From: Pleomorphomonas carboxyditropha
Lineage (GTDB): Bacteria > Pseudomonadota > Alphaproteobacteria > Rhizobiales > Pleomorphomonadaceae
NCBI RefSeq assembly: GCF_002770725.1
Contig: NZ_NQVN01000022.1
Span: forward strand, 22,506 to 86,505
Reading direction: 5' to 3'
Length of the DNA: 64,000 nt
Shown: positions 10,029-19,304 of the stretch, piece by piece
How the letters are laid out: every line of letters starts with the position of its first letter
How positions within the stretch are numbered: the stretch's first letter is position 1
Position numbers and translations under genes: made by a program
The notes under the pieces: generated by a model
Seen by the model: the letters and a program-made list of their open reading frames with translations, nothing else
Told to the model about the DNA's origin: nothing
Database searches by the model: none

Positions 10029-11282
10029 ATGACGCTCAATGCACATCGCGTTTTCACTGGCCCCGCAGACGCTGATCACTTTTTGGCCGCGCTCACGCTG
10101 GAGCCTGCGACAGAGCAACTTTTGAGGGCAGCGAGAGAGACCTGCCGGGAAGCGATCCGCTCAGGTTTGCGAACTTGGTCGACGATTCTTCAGAAATCGA
10201 TGCTGTTCGAAGCGGCGCAGGTAAACATCGCACCGGCTTCTCTGAAGCCTAAATTCAAGATGCAGGGCAGTTTTGCCTACCGTACCCTCAACAGGCCGGC
10301 GCATACGCCGCCACAGGAGATAGACCTAGACGATGGTGTCTTTGTTCCAGTCTCCTTCCTCAATGACAACGGACGCGCGCATCCTGCGCTAATCAGTTCT
10401 GGCTACTTCCAAGCCGTCGAGGCGACGTTAATACCAGTCTGTCAGGAAAAGGGCTGGACGCTAGTCACTGACAAGCCGTCTTGCGTGCGTGTCGAGCTTA
10501 ATGACGAAGCCCATATCGACTTTGCTCTCTATGCCATCCCCGACGATGAGTTCGGCCAGTTGATTGAGACCGAAGCGCTGGCTAAGGCGATGAACGCGCA
10601 AGACCGCGCCCTGTTGAATGAGCAGATCGAACTCGCCGAAGACCTCTACCGGGGTTTGCGCGAAGATCAAATCATGCTGGCGCACCGGAAAGAGGGATGG
10701 AAGCCGTCCGATCCGCGAAAGCTGGAGGACTGGTTCCGCGCCGCGCTGCGCACTCACGGCGAGCAGCTTCGACGAGTTTGCCGCTACTTAAAGGGATGGC
10801 GCGACCACCACTGGGAGGCTTGCCGTTTGTCTTCGATCGCGTTGATGTCCTGCGTGATCACTACTTACGATGAGGCCGCAGCGAAGCCAGCTGACGACCG
10901 TGATGATCTCGCATTACTGGCGGTTGCCGATCGATTGCCGAACTTGCTTCAAGGACGCATCGTTAATCCCGTGGTCGATGACCAGTATCTCGACGAAGGT
11001 TGGGAAGAAGAGGATCGTACGCGCTTCGTTAACGAAGCTCAGGCCTTACGAGACCGACTGCACGAAGCGATCGTCGATACCGACAGCGCGCCGCGCGCGC
11101 TGGCCAGTCTTGTGAGCGCCTTTGGCGATCGGCTTCCGGATGATTATAACCTAATCAAATCAGAGGATAGTGCCACACTTGCAGCACCTGCTGTCCTGAC
11201 CTCAGGCCTTGTCAAGCAGATGGGAGGCGACCGCGAGCCGCAACAGGCGGTAAAACGCGAGGGCGACAGACGTTATGGTTGA
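10029..11282 (+). CDS. CBASS CD-NTase, DncV-like cyclic nucleotide synthase
   Basis: ATG 10029 with AAGG just upstream gives 417 aa. The nucleotidyltransferase core is visible: MQGSFAYRTLNRP (Gly80-Ser81), EIDLDDGVFV with metal ligands Asp99 and Asp101, and HIDFALYAIP with the third Asp at 163. This is the DncV-type pattern, so the product would be a cyclic di- or trinucleotide made on infection. The protein ends RRYG. A C-terminal Gly is what Cap2 uses for conjugation in type II CBASS. The 3' end overlaps cap2 by 8 bases. Confidence 0.92.
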   Translation: MTLNAHRVFTGPADADHFLAALTLEPATEQLLRAARETCREAIRSGLRTWSTILQKSMLFEAAQVNIAPASLKPKFKMQGSFAYRTLNRPAHTPPQEIDLDDGVFVPVSFLNDNGRAHPALISSGYFQAVEATLIPVCQEKGWTLVTDKPSCVRVELNDEAHIDFALYAIPDDEFGQLIETEALAKAMNAQDRALLNEQIELAEDLYRGLREDQIMLAHRKEGWKPSDPRKLEDWFRAALRTHGEQLRRVCRYLKGWRDHHWEACRLSSIALMSCVITTYDEAAAKPADDRDDLALLAVADRLPNLLQGRIVNPVVDDQYLDEGWEEEDRTRFVNEAQALRDRLHEAIVDTDSAPRALASLVSAFGDRLPDDYNLIKSEDSATLAAPAVLTSGLVKQMGGDREPQQAVKREGDRRYG

Positions 11283-13098
11283 TGACCTCAATCTCGGCGC
11301 CCTGATGATGCGCTGGGACGAGGCTGTTGCGAAGGTTGATCGATGGCTCGCCACATCGGCGGGTGGCGTCGAGCGCCTTAAGTGCCGAGCGACAGGTCTA
11401 TACCCAACTCGCCAGAGCAGGGATGGCTGGCGAGTCCCGGTTGAGTTCGACTCGGGAACGCGGCGGTTTGACATTCTGATCGGTGAAAGCTTCCCGTTTG
11501 AACCGCCACGGTTTGCACTAGTTGACCGGCCGCCGCACTTGACTTGGCCACATGTAGAGTCAGATGGGGTACTTTGCTTGTTGCCGAGCGCAGCGGCAGT
11601 ATCTGGCTCTGACCCAGTGGCACTCGTCAAGTATTTGCTGGGCGAGGCCGTTAATCTTGTCGAGACGTCGGAAAGAGGAGCCAACGCGGATGATTTCCGG
11701 GCCGAGTTCCTCTCTTACTGGCCTAACGACTCCGACGCTCCTCTAGTACGTAGCCTTCTTGAGCCACACGGTCCCTCCCGGCTGGTGAGCGTTCATCGCC
11801 TGAAAGGTCTCTATGTCGTCGCTGAAACTAGCGAGTCGCTTACTTCCTGGCTGGACCACGCCGTTCCTGTAAAAGACACTAGAATACGGGAGATCGATCC
11901 CGCACTTCTGGTATGGCTTGAGCTGCCGATGCTGCCGGCAGAGTACCCCAAGTCCGCGAAGGATGTTGTTACCCTCGTTCAGCGGGCGGGGCTCGGCCCA
12001 CACCTGGATCGGCTCGGCGCCGAGCAATGTCAGCGAATCGTCGTTATTATTGGGGCGCTGTCAGTGAATGGTCCCGCCCTAGCGGCCATAGTTCTCAAAC
12101 CAGAGAAGTCTGTACGAGCAGGACCGGGGTGGCGAAGCAGGGCTGGCGTCGAGCGTGGATTTCGACCAGGGCATGCACCTGCGGCCTTGGTTGCCCAACG
12201 CTTCCTAGCTACCACGCGACCGGCCAAGGCAAGCGTGGAGCGGGTCGATACAGCTTGGATCCATGGGCGAGATAATGATCCAGATCTGTCACGCCTGCAA
12301 AGGGCTAAGGTCGCCATCGTCGGGTGTGGCTCTCTCGGTGGAGCACTCGCCTTAGGTCTTGCGCAGGCCGGGGTCGGCTCACTTGAATTAATCGATCCCG
12401 AGCTACTAACGACAGCGAACGTCGGTCGGCACCCGCTTGGCTCGTCCGAGGTCGGCCTCTCAAAGGCTAAAGCACTGGCAGCACGCATTCGGACGGACTA
12501 CCCTCACATTCAGCGGTGCGAGGGCGTGCTCGCAAGTTGGCAGCAGACGGTAGCGCGTACTCCGGATCATTTTCTTGCGGCCGACCTTATAGTCTCCACT
12601 ATCGGTGAATGGGGGCCAGAAGCCACACTAAACGCGTGGCGCCATGATAGTCACCCTAGACCAAACGTCTTGTTCGGCTGGACGGAGCCGCATGCGGTCG
12701 CTGGCCACGTTGTGGGACTTGTCGGAGGGCAGGGATGCCTCGCGTGCGGTGTCACCGAATGGGGCGAACCATTATCTCCCGTTGCCTCTTGGCCGAACGG
12801 AACTGGCCAACGCGGAGAGCCAGCTTGTGGTGTCTTGTACCAACCATATGGGCCGGTCGAGATCGTGCATATAGTTGCATTGATCACAGAGGCCGCTATC
12901 GATGTTCTCATTGGCCGCGCCACCGAGCCATTCCATCGGATCTGGGTGGCGCGCGAAATGATTCTAGAAAGAGCTGGCGGGGTGTGGAGCGACTCATGGA
13001 AGGCGGACAACAAACTCGACCCGAAGGGAGCCCGCATTGAGGAACGGTCCTGGAGGCCGCGATCGGATTGCCCAATCTGTGGTGGAGGCACGAGGTGA
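11275..13098 (+). CDS. cap2: CBASS Cap2, E2-E1 ubiquitin-ligase-like fusion
   Basis: A 607-aa protein of the expected size. The N-terminal E2-like domain (about 1-150) has ESFPFEPPRFALVD and HVESDGVLCLLPS with the candidate catalytic Cys101. The C-terminal ThiF/E1 domain has VAIVGCGSLGGALALGLAQAG (nucleotide-binding loop) and LELIDPELLTTANVGRHPLG, then the likely E1 catalytic Cys in GEPACGVLYQPY (about residue 520) and a closing CPICGG zinc-like pair. In type II CBASS Cap2 conjugates the CD-NTase C-terminus to targets and primes it. It overlaps genes on both sides, so translation is probably coupled. Confidence 0.93.
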   Translation: MVDDLNLGALMMRWDEAVAKVDRWLATSAGGVERLKCRATGLYPTRQSRDGWRVPVEFDSGTRRFDILIGESFPFEPPRFALVDRPPHLTWPHVESDGVLCLLPSAAAVSGSDPVALVKYLLGEAVNLVETSERGANADDFRAEFLSYWPNDSDAPLVRSLLEPHGPSRLVSVHRLKGLYVVAETSESLTSWLDHAVPVKDTRIREIDPALLVWLELPMLPAEYPKSAKDVVTLVQRAGLGPHLDRLGAEQCQRIVVIIGALSVNGPALAAIVLKPEKSVRAGPGWRSRAGVERGFRPGHAPAALVAQRFLATTRPAKASVERVDTAWIHGRDNDPDLSRLQRAKVAIVGCGSLGGALALGLAQAGVGSLELIDPELLTTANVGRHPLGSSEVGLSKAKALAARIRTDYPHIQRCEGVLASWQQTVARTPDHFLAADLIVSTIGEWGPEATLNAWRHDSHPRPNVLFGWTEPHAVAGHVVGLVGGQGCLACGVTEWGEPLSPVASWPNGTGQRGEPACGVLYQPYGPVEIVHIVALITEAAIDVLIGRATEPFHRIWVAREMILERAGGVWSDSWKADNKLDPKGARIEERSWRPRSDCPICGGGTR

Positions 13099-13595
13099 TC
13101 GTCTACCCAGTTGGCACGTCGGGTCAGACCTTGCTGTTCCACGCTAAGGTCATTGGATGGTTCGAACGACATCAACAGCTTCGGTGGTGGCAGCGCGAAG
13201 CTGGCGGGCAGCTCTTCGCTCGCTTCGAAGGCGACGTGATCCATGTGGTGGAAGCGACAGGTCCGCGTCGTACCGACCGGAGAGGTAGATCTAGCTACGA
13301 ACCTGACCGTCGGGCAGAGCAGCGGGAAATTGACGAGCGTTTCCCGCTTGGGCTGCACTTCATCGGGGACTGGCACACCCATCCCGAAGATCACCCCATC
13401 CCTTCCTATCTCGATTTGAGAAGTACCGCAGAGGGAGTTCGGCGTTCGCATCACGTCCTGAATGCTTTTGTGATGGCTATCGTCGGACGTGTGTCGCTGC
13501 CTAGTGGGTTATTGATCTCGCTGCACGACGGCGTCACACAGCACGACTTGCGGCCAGCCCCTCCCGCATTTGGAAATCCACCCGACCGAGGCTGA
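13095..13595 (+). CDS. cap3: CBASS Cap3, JAB/JAMM isopeptidase
   Basis: I choose GTG 13095, which has GGAGG 6 bases upstream and overlaps the cap2 stop as GTGA; an in-frame ATG at 13068 lies inside cap2. The 166-aa product has the JAMM metal site: Glu35 in REAGGQ, DWHTHPEDHPIPSYLD giving the H-x-H-P-x7-S-x2-D motif (His94, His96, Ser104, Asp107). Cap3 cleaves CD-NTase conjugates made by Cap2. A 32-bp dyad immediately follows the stop and may act as terminator or recombination site. Confidence 0.9.
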   Translation: MIVYPVGTSGQTLLFHAKVIGWFERHQQLRWWQREAGGQLFARFEGDVIHVVEATGPRRTDRRGRSSYEPDRRAEQREIDERFPLGLHFIGDWHTHPEDHPIPSYLDLRSTAEGVRRSHHVLNAFVMAIVGRVSLPSGLLISLHDGVTQHDLRPAPPAFGNPPDRG

Positions 13596-13606
13596 ACAGT
13601 CTTAGC

Positions 13607-13638
13607 AAACGTCATAAAACATTGCTTTTATGACGTTT
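13607..13638. repeat. 13-6-13 inverted repeat, copy 1 (putative recombinase core site)
   Basis: Perfect 13-bp arms (AAACGTCATAAAA and its complement) around the 6-bp spacer CATTGC. The layout is that of tyrosine-recombinase core sites such as dif or loxP. A second copy with compensating changes lies exactly 7442 bp to the right. The A/T-rich stem and absence of a T run argue against a plain terminator. Confidence 0.6.
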
Positions 13639-13686
13639 CCGGATTTCCTCGCCCTAACCTATTGGCGTAACATTGGAATTTTAGCT

Positions 13687-13937
13687 AGGCACTTTTCGGT
13701 AGCGAAGTCGAGCATATGGAAACATCATAAAAGCTGAGCAATTACAGCATTTTGTGAGGTTTCCATGCGCCAAGCCCGCGTCTTGACCGAACCGGAATTC
13801 AAACGGCTGCTGGCCGTCGTGGCACAGACCAAGCATGCCGAACGCAATCGGTTGGCTTTCATGTTGTCCCATCTCGCCGGACTACGCGTCGGCGAAATCG
13901 CCGGATTGCTGGTCGGCGATGTGCTGGAGGCCGAGGG
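13687..13937 (+). repeat. Direct repeat, copy 1 (recombinase 5' region)
   Basis: The 251 bases are identical to 21129-21379. Similarity continues at a lower level upstream to the dyad and downstream to about 14134. The pair flanks about 7.2 kb of cargo. Confidence 0.9.
13718..13764 (+). repeat. Imperfect inverted repeat abutting the truncated recombinase gene
   Basis: GGAAACATCATAAAA and TTTTGTGAGGTTTCC form 15-bp arms with two mismatches, ending immediately before the ATG at 13765. The half-site TCAYAAAA is shared with the dyad at 13607-13638. The same sequence recurs at 21160-21206. It could be accessory recombinase sites, an operator, or an RNA hairpin covering the translation start. Confidence 0.55.
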
Positions 13938-14163
13938 CGCCATCCGAGAGCGCTTGGTCGTCCGTGCCTCGATCGCCAAGGGGGGCCATGAACGAGTGAT
14001 CTTCCTGAACGACCGTCTGCGACATGAGATCGAACGGTTTCGTCGTTCGGTGGATGACAGTCATCGTGGACGCAAAGCCAGCGCCCCGCTGCTAGTCACG
14101 CAGAAGCGCACGGCGTTCTCGCCCAACACGCTCTTCCAAAGCTTAAGCTGGCTCCATACCTGA
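13765..14163 (+). pseudogene. Small tyrosine recombinase, 3'-truncated copy
   Basis: The first 123 codons match the intact gene at 21207-21776, then similarity stops near 14134 and the frame ends at 14163 after a few unrelated residues (132 aa). The kept part has MRQARVLTEPEFKRLL and GLRVGEIAGLLVGD with the first catalytic Arg. The His-x-x-Arg box and Tyr nucleophile are lost, so it should be inactive. The break marks the left edge of the cargo unit. Small differences after codon 58 show that the two copies did not arise by a very recent duplication. Confidence 0.85.
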
Positions 14164-14183
14164 CATTTGCAGTATCGCGAATA

Positions 14184-14858
14184 TCAATCAGTCATGTCAC
14201 CGTCGACCTGCTCAGGCAGGCCGTCCCGCTCCCATTCCTGACGAGGGATTGGCCTACCAAGTGTAAAAGTAAAGGTCGCAACACGACCAAGATCAGACGT
14301 TGCATTGCAGCTAAACGCCAACCGATACCATTTACCGCCAGCATAGACTGCAGCCCCGGTTGCGATGAGCGAAGTATCTGTTAGCGAAGGATCGGCGGTT
14401 GCATAGGCCACAACATGGTCTGGAACGAAACCGGCCTTCCAACGCCTGAGTTGCTCTATGGCTTCAATGTTGCAGAGCTGGATCAATCGCTCATCGTTAC
14501 TCAGCGTTGCAAGCCTCTGTTTGGTTTCTTGATTGCGAGGATCGTCCAATACGGTTCCGGAGTAATACTCAGTTGCGGTAATCCGTAAGCCGGGTGACGG
14601 ACGAACTGCTGGGATTGGTGGGGGCGACGGCCGATCGCTGACCTCTGATTGCGTCGTCACAGCCGGGCTGGGACGAGCGGCGGAGGTCGGGTTTGGTCGC
14701 CTCTCCGGTCGAGCGACTATAATCACTTCAACCGCGGCAGGCGGTTGGACAACAACCTTGCGGCGGGGTGCTTCGATGGCGAGAAGTGTGAGGAGAACAG
14801 CATGACCCAATATCGAAAATGCCGTTGCCGGCCGTGGCCAAGTCAGCGCAAACCTCAC
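14184..14858 (-). CDS. DUF930 domain protein with TonB-like N-terminus
   Basis: Starts with GTG at 14858 behind a GAGG-type site; 224 aa. One N-terminal membrane anchor (about residues 10-30, HAVLLTLLAIEAP) is followed by a Pro-rich linker (35-90) as in TonB-like proteins. The C-terminal DUF930 domain has LSNDERLIQLCNIEAIEQL, FVPDHVVAYATADP and KWYRLAFSCNAT. It is probably a periplasm-facing, envelope-anchored protein; the biochemical function of DUF930 is unknown. It lies in the cargo unit beside another envelope gene (dsbA-like). Confidence 0.78.
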   Translation of the reverse strand: MRFALTWPRPATAFSILGHAVLLTLLAIEAPRRKVVVQPPAAVEVIIVARPERRPNPTSAARPSPAVTTQSEVSDRPSPPPIPAVRPSPGLRITATEYYSGTVLDDPRNQETKQRLATLSNDERLIQLCNIEAIEQLRRWKAGFVPDHVVAYATADPSLTDTSLIATGAAVYAGGKWYRLAFSCNATSDLGRVATFTFTLGRPIPRQEWERDGLPEQVDGDMTD

Positions 14859-15000
14859 TCCTCACCCTCTCGCTATCAACATCCATCGCCGGCGTTAGCG
14901 GCAATTTGGCGGTCCGGTCTCGCACCTCTAAATTCTCGACGACTTTCTCGCGCGTGTGCCAACTAATCGCTGACTTCACTTCCTAATCGAACGTCTACGA

Positions 15001-15651
15001 CTAAAGCATTGCCCTTATTTTTGTAGACATCTCCTCCACGGACATGAACCCCACCTCACGCGTGCCATTAATAAAGAAAGTAGGAGTTCCTGTAACTCCA
15101 AACTCTTTAGATCCACGCTCACGCGACGCATTAAGTCCGTCTAAAAGCTTCTGGTCAGTCAATGTTGCTTCAAAAGTAGCCGGCGAGTAGCCGAACTGTT
15201 TGGAGACATTACGCAGCCCCGCCAGAGGATCAGCAACAAAGGCCCACTCCGACTGCGTCTTGAATAAAATCGAAACGACATCGAAATATTTCCCGCCAGG
15301 AGCATTGCGTGCAAGCATGAATCCGGCGGCAGCCAATGGGTCTAGAGGGTATTCTCTAATTATAAAATACACCTTCCCCGTATCTATATAATCAAGCCTT
15401 ATTGATTCAAAAGTTTTATTGTGAAAATTTGCACAGTGACTGCAGGTCATAGACATATATTCCACTATTCGAACCTTTGCGTTGGGGTTCCCAAGTGCTT
15501 GATCAGGCAGAATACCTGGAACGAGGAGTTTCGCCTCATCGACCGCTGCATCACGTGATTGGGCAAAAGATGCAAATGGAAAAGCAACACTCGTTGCTAA
15601 GCCCATCGTCACGGCATTTGCCGTCGCGAGGAGGTGGCGGCGATTCAGCAT
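15001..15651 (-). CDS. DsbA-family thiol:disulfide oxidoreductase
   Basis: The ATG at 15651 has AAGGA upstream; the frame continues to a TTG at 15666 that I reject. The 216-aa protein has an N-terminal signal segment (MLNRRHLLATANAVTMG... to FASFAQS). The thioredoxin-fold catalytic motif MTCSHC puts Cys70 and Cys73 after a EYMS strand. A cis-Pro loop GTPTFFING lies toward the C-terminus. It should act in the periplasm in disulfide formation or isomerisation, possibly for neighbouring envelope proteins. The DUF930 gene lies downstream on the same strand. Confidence 0.9.
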   Translation of the reverse strand: MLNRRHLLATANAVTMGLATSVAFPFASFAQSRDAAVDEAKLLVPGILPDQALGNPNAKVRIVEYMSMTCSHCANFHNKTFESIRLDYIDTGKVYFIIREYPLDPLAAAGFMLARNAPGGKYFDVVSILFKTQSEWAFVADPLAGLRNVSKQFGYSPATFEATLTDQKLLDGLNASRERGSKEFGVTGTPTFFINGTREVGFMSVEEMSTKIRAML

Positions 15652-16141
15652 GCTCTTTCCTTTCAATTATCCGAGTTGGACACGAAACATCGCTGATGCT
15701 CGTGCGATTTGAACGCTTCGACTGAGCCCACGCCCAACTGCGTTTCTGCACGTTGGAACAAGCCCTTCGGTTTCGAATTGGCTGCACTGGTGAAAGCGCC
15801 TTTTCCAACGCGTCGACCGACAATATGCGGAAGCGCAGAAAAGAAAGTACTATGCACAGCCCGACATATTATGACTCCATCAAAACCGGCAGAATCACAG
15901 TATCTAACCAGAAAAAAGCACATATTATCCGAAATTATTAAATAAAAATGTACGACATGCCCAAACGACAATAGTATTTTTCTCTTTTTGTCTTTATTTT
16001 GCCACATTTTATATTATATTCCGATAAGAAATGCTCAATAAATGAGTATTTAAACGCATGATTATTTGCGTAAACCGCGGAATTGGCGAGAGTGGCAAGC
16101 ATGTCCTCTTGCCAGAATTGTAGGATAGAGAGTACTCGCGC
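15652..16141. other. Intergenic region, A/T-rich in its right half
   Basis: 490 bases between the dsbA-like gene and the L,D-transpeptidase gene. Open frames here (for example one giving VGRRVGKGAFTSAANSK) look like translations of a dispersed repeat, not genes. The right 200 bases are A/T-rich and should hold divergent promoters, but I could not choose boxes with confidence. Confidence 0.5.
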
Positions 16142-16834
16142 ATGATGTCCCTGAGCCGCAGAGCGTTCCTGCTTGCCGTCCCTGTGGGGGTTGCTGGTTG
16201 CGCAACAAATTCCCCACCCGCGCCCCCGACTCCGATAGTTGCTACCCCGCCACAGAGATTTCCGACGCCCGCGCCTGAGGTGAAGGCGCTCTACGAAGGG
16301 ATGAAAGATGGTGATTGGGAACTGCCGGCGGTGGACCTTACCTTGGTGGACCCCCGCTACTTGCGCCAAAAGGTCACCTACTCCAGCCCCTACCCGGTAG
16401 GAACAATCGTTGTGGATACCCCGCAGCATTTTCTCTATTTGGTTCAGGAGAACGAGACGGCGCTCCGCTACGGAATAGGAGTCGGGCGTGAGGGATTCGC
16501 ATGGAGTGGCGAAGCGCAGATCGCACGCAAAGCCGCTTGGCCGTTCTGGTATCCGCCGGTGGAGATGCAGGCTCGGGACGAAAAAGCTCGCCGTTGGGCT
16601 GGCGGAATGCCAGGAGGACTGGACAATCCGCTCGGGGCTCGCGCTCTTTACCTCTATCAGGATGGCCGTGATACGCTTTATCGCATTCACGGCACCGCCG
16701 AGGCACGGACCATTGGCCGCAATGTCTCGTCGGGCTGCATTCGGATGATCAATCATGACGTTATCGACCTCTCCGCGCGTGTGCCTGTAGGAACCAACGT
16801 TGTCGTGTTGGAAGTACAGACCGGCGAAAGTTGA
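16142..16834 (+). CDS. L,D-transpeptidase (YkuD) lipoprotein
   Basis: The 230-aa protein starts MMSLSRRAFLL and has a lipobox ending at Cys20 (VGVAGC), so it should be lipidated and face the periplasm. After a Pro-rich linker, the YkuD catalytic domain shows IVVDTPQHFLYLV, RIHGTAE (His183) and SSGCIRM with the nucleophile Cys199. Such enzymes make 3-3 peptidoglycan cross-links or attach proteins to peptidoglycan. Spacing and length are normal. It belongs to the cargo unit and may be a chromosomal passenger. Confidence 0.92.
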   Translation: MMSLSRRAFLLAVPVGVAGCATNSPPAPPTPIVATPPQRFPTPAPEVKALYEGMKDGDWELPAVDLTLVDPRYLRQKVTYSSPYPVGTIVVDTPQHFLYLVQENETALRYGIGVGREGFAWSGEAQIARKAAWPFWYPPVEMQARDEKARRWAGGMPGGLDNPLGARALYLYQDGRDTLYRIHGTAEARTIGRNVSSGCIRMINHDVIDLSARVPVGTNVVVLEVQTGES

Positions 16835-16893
16835 TCCGCGTGAGGCCGGTCTCGAAAGTGGCTGGCCTCATACTGCCCTAGCCAAGACCAACT

Positions 16894-19140
16894 TTACCGG
16901 CGACCAGGAGACAACAGTCGGAGAGCGTTGATTGTCACGAGCACCGTCGCACCAGTATCGGCAAGGATGGCGGGCCACAGACCTGTGATACCGGCGATCG
17001 TCGTGATCAGGAACACGCCTTTCAGGCCTATCGCGATGACAATGTTCTGACCGATATTGGTCATCGTTCGCTTTGAAAGGCTAATCATCTCGGCAATATC
17101 GCTGACCCGACCGTGCAAGATCGCCGCATCTGCCGTTTCAAGCGCAACATCCGTTCCGCCGCCCATGGCAATGCCTACATCCGCCGCCGCTAGCGCTGGC
17201 GCATCATTGATGCCATCCCCGACCTTGGCAACCCTGGAGTCTTTGCCTTTTAGCTCGTTGACGATACGTTGCTTGTCTGCAGGCAGCAGCTCAGCACGTA
17301 CTTCTATGCCCAACTGCTTTCCAATCGCTTCGGCGGTGCGACCATTATCTCCAGTTAACATGACGGTCTTGATGCCAATGTTGGTCAGCGCCTTGAGGCC
17401 TACTGCAGCGTCTGGCCTGGGCTCGTCGCGCATGGCTAGAATGCCGGCAATCTCGCGACCGACAATAAGTATCGAAACCGTTTTGCCTTCGTCGTTGAAC
17501 GCAGCAATTTGACGCGTCAGATCGTCGGAGAACGACACATGCTCCGCTGCTGCCTTAGGTGAGCCAAGGAAAATGTTGGCCCCTTCGACAACGCCAATTA
17601 CTCCTCTTCCGCCCAAGGCCTTTGCACCTTCCGCCATAGGCAGGTCGATACCATCCGAGGCTGCACGCCCTAATATTGCTCGGGCGAGGGGGTGACTTGA
17701 ACCAATCTCAAGTGCGGCCGCCAGCCTAACCACCTCGGTCTCGGTTTTTGAATAACCTATGACATCGGTAACAACAGGCTTGCCCTCGGTGAGCGTCCCT
17801 GTCTTGTCCAGAGCAACTATGGTGACTTTACCAATGTTCTCCAGAACAGCTCCGCCCTTAAGCAATAGCCCACGACGGGCACCTGCCGATAGCGAGGCGG
17901 CGATGGCAGCGGGCGTCGAAATTACTAAGGCGCACGGACACCCGATCAGCAAAATGGCGAGACCTTTGTAAATCCACTCCCCCCATACCCCACCCACTAG
18001 AAGAGGTGGCAGCACCGCAACGAGGGCACCCAACACAACCACACCAGGCGTGTAGTATCGCGAGAACCGATCTATGAAGCGCTCGGTTGGCGCCTTGGAT
18101 TCCTGAGCTTCTTCAACAAGCTTGATCACTCGAGCAATGGTGTTGTCCGCCGCCGCCGCCGTAACCTTGACGCGCAAAGCCGCTTCTCCGTTTACGGTGC
18201 CAGCATAGACGTTCGATTCTACCTCCTTACGAACAGGGGTACTCTCGCCGGTTACAGGCGCCTCGTCCACAGCACTCTCGCCCGAGATCACGACACCGTC
18301 AGCGGGAATGCGGTCGCCGGGGCGAACCAGGATGACGGCCCCCACCGCGAGCGTCTCGGCCGGCACCTCGCGTGTCTTCCCAGACTCTTCGATCAGCGCC
18401 ATCTTCGGCACCAGATTGGCCAACGACTGAATACTTGCCCGCGCGCGTCCAGCCGCCACCCCTTCGAGAAGCTCTCCAATCAGAAATAAAAATACGACGG
18501 CGGCGGCCTCCTCGCTGGCGCCGATGATCACCGCACCGACTGCGGCAATTGTCATCAACATTTCGATGGAAAAGGGCGTGCCGACTAGCGCGGCCATTGC
18601 AGCGCGGCGAGCGATCGGCAGCAAGCCGACCAACATTGCAGCGGTGAATATCCATTGTTCATAATTCGGAACAAACTGACCAATACCCCATGCCAAGGCA
18701 AGCGCAGCGCCAGCAACAATTGTCAGCCGTCCCTTCTCTGACCTCCACCAAGGGCCGTTGGACGGACCATGATCGTGGCCGTGGAGACCCGGCACTTCCT
18801 TTTTGTGGGAATGCTCCGCGTGAGATCGCTCATCCTCACCGTGATCATCATGATCGTGGTGTCCGTCTTCATCGCCGGCTTCGACCTCGTCCATCTCGTT
18901 TTGATTGGCCGCCGGTACCACGCGCGTGATTTTGAACCCAAGGCCGGTGACACGCTTCGTTATTGTTGGTGCTAGCGTCTCGGCACCGGAATGTGTCACC
19001 GTCATCGTGCCAGCCGTTACTGACACTGATACGTCTTTAACCCCGGGCAGCTTACGCACCGCTGTGTCGATCTTCTGCGCGCAGGATGCGCAATCCATGC
19101 CACCAATACGATATCGGTCCTGCTGAGCTGCTTTTGTCAT
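16894..19140 (-). CDS. Zn/Cd/Pb-translocating P1B-type ATPase
   Basis: ATG 19140 gives 748 aa. An N-terminal HMA domain has GGMDCASCAQKID with the CxxC metal site. A His/Asp-rich stretch near residues 90-140 suggests Zn or Cd binding. The membrane part contains the CPCALVIST motif, and the cytosolic part has DKTGTLTEGKP (phosphorylated Asp), HPLA and GDGINDAPAL. The CPC motif and His-rich region point to ZntA/CadA-type efflux rather than copper export. The merR gene is upstream on the same strand and an operator-like dyad lies between. Confidence 0.95.
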   Translation of the reverse strand: MTKAAQQDRYRIGGMDCASCAQKIDTAVRKLPGVKDVSVSVTAGTMTVTHSGAETLAPTITKRVTGLGFKITRVVPAANQNEMDEVEAGDEDGHHDHDDHGEDERSHAEHSHKKEVPGLHGHDHGPSNGPWWRSEKGRLTIVAGAALALAWGIGQFVPNYEQWIFTAAMLVGLLPIARRAAMAALVGTPFSIEMLMTIAAVGAVIIGASEEAAAVVFLFLIGELLEGVAAGRARASIQSLANLVPKMALIEESGKTREVPAETLAVGAVILVRPGDRIPADGVVISGESAVDEAPVTGESTPVRKEVESNVYAGTVNGEAALRVKVTAAAADNTIARVIKLVEEAQESKAPTERFIDRFSRYYTPGVVVLGALVAVLPPLLVGGVWGEWIYKGLAILLIGCPCALVISTPAAIAASLSAGARRGLLLKGGAVLENIGKVTIVALDKTGTLTEGKPVVTDVIGYSKTETEVVRLAAALEIGSSHPLARAILGRAASDGIDLPMAEGAKALGGRGVIGVVEGANIFLGSPKAAAEHVSFSDDLTRQIAAFNDEGKTVSILIVGREIAGILAMRDEPRPDAAVGLKALTNIGIKTVMLTGDNGRTAEAIGKQLGIEVRAELLPADKQRIVNELKGKDSRVAKVGDGINDAPALAAADVGIAMGGGTDVALETADAAILHGRVSDIAEMISLSKRTMTNIGQNIVIAIGLKGVFLITTIAGITGLWPAILADTGATVLVTINALRLLSPGRR

Positions 19141-19172
19141 GACATGGCTCCTTTGTTTCCCCAAGACGGCTA

Positions 19173-19194
19173 CTTCCTCTAGCCGCTATAGAAG
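19173..19194 (-). promoter_or_regulatory. MerR-type operator before the P-type ATPase gene
   Basis: An imperfect dyad, CTATAG opposite CTAGAGG around a CGG centre, lies 33-54 bp before the ATPase start. On the minus strand a TTGCTT element stands about 19 bp from TAGCCG, the long spacing used by MerR regulators. The sequence resembles CadR/PbrR operators. Confidence 0.5.
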
Positions 19195-19304
19195 CAAGGA
19201 CTTTCTCGGCGTTTGAAGCCGCTTCTAGTCTGTCGCCAAATCAGAACATCTGAGCCACCGCCCGGCGCGACAGGGAATAAATCTCTGGGATAGAAGTGTT
19301 GGGG

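Noticed and set aside
13607..13638. Plain Rho-independent terminator of cap3
   Set aside because: Stem is A/T-rich, has no T run after it, and recurs with compensating changes before the second recombinase copy, where no gene ends close by.
15663..16007. 114-aa minus-strand frame with VGRRVGKGAFTSAANSK
   Set aside because: Reads like translation of a dispersed intergenic repeat; no ribosome-binding site or domain.
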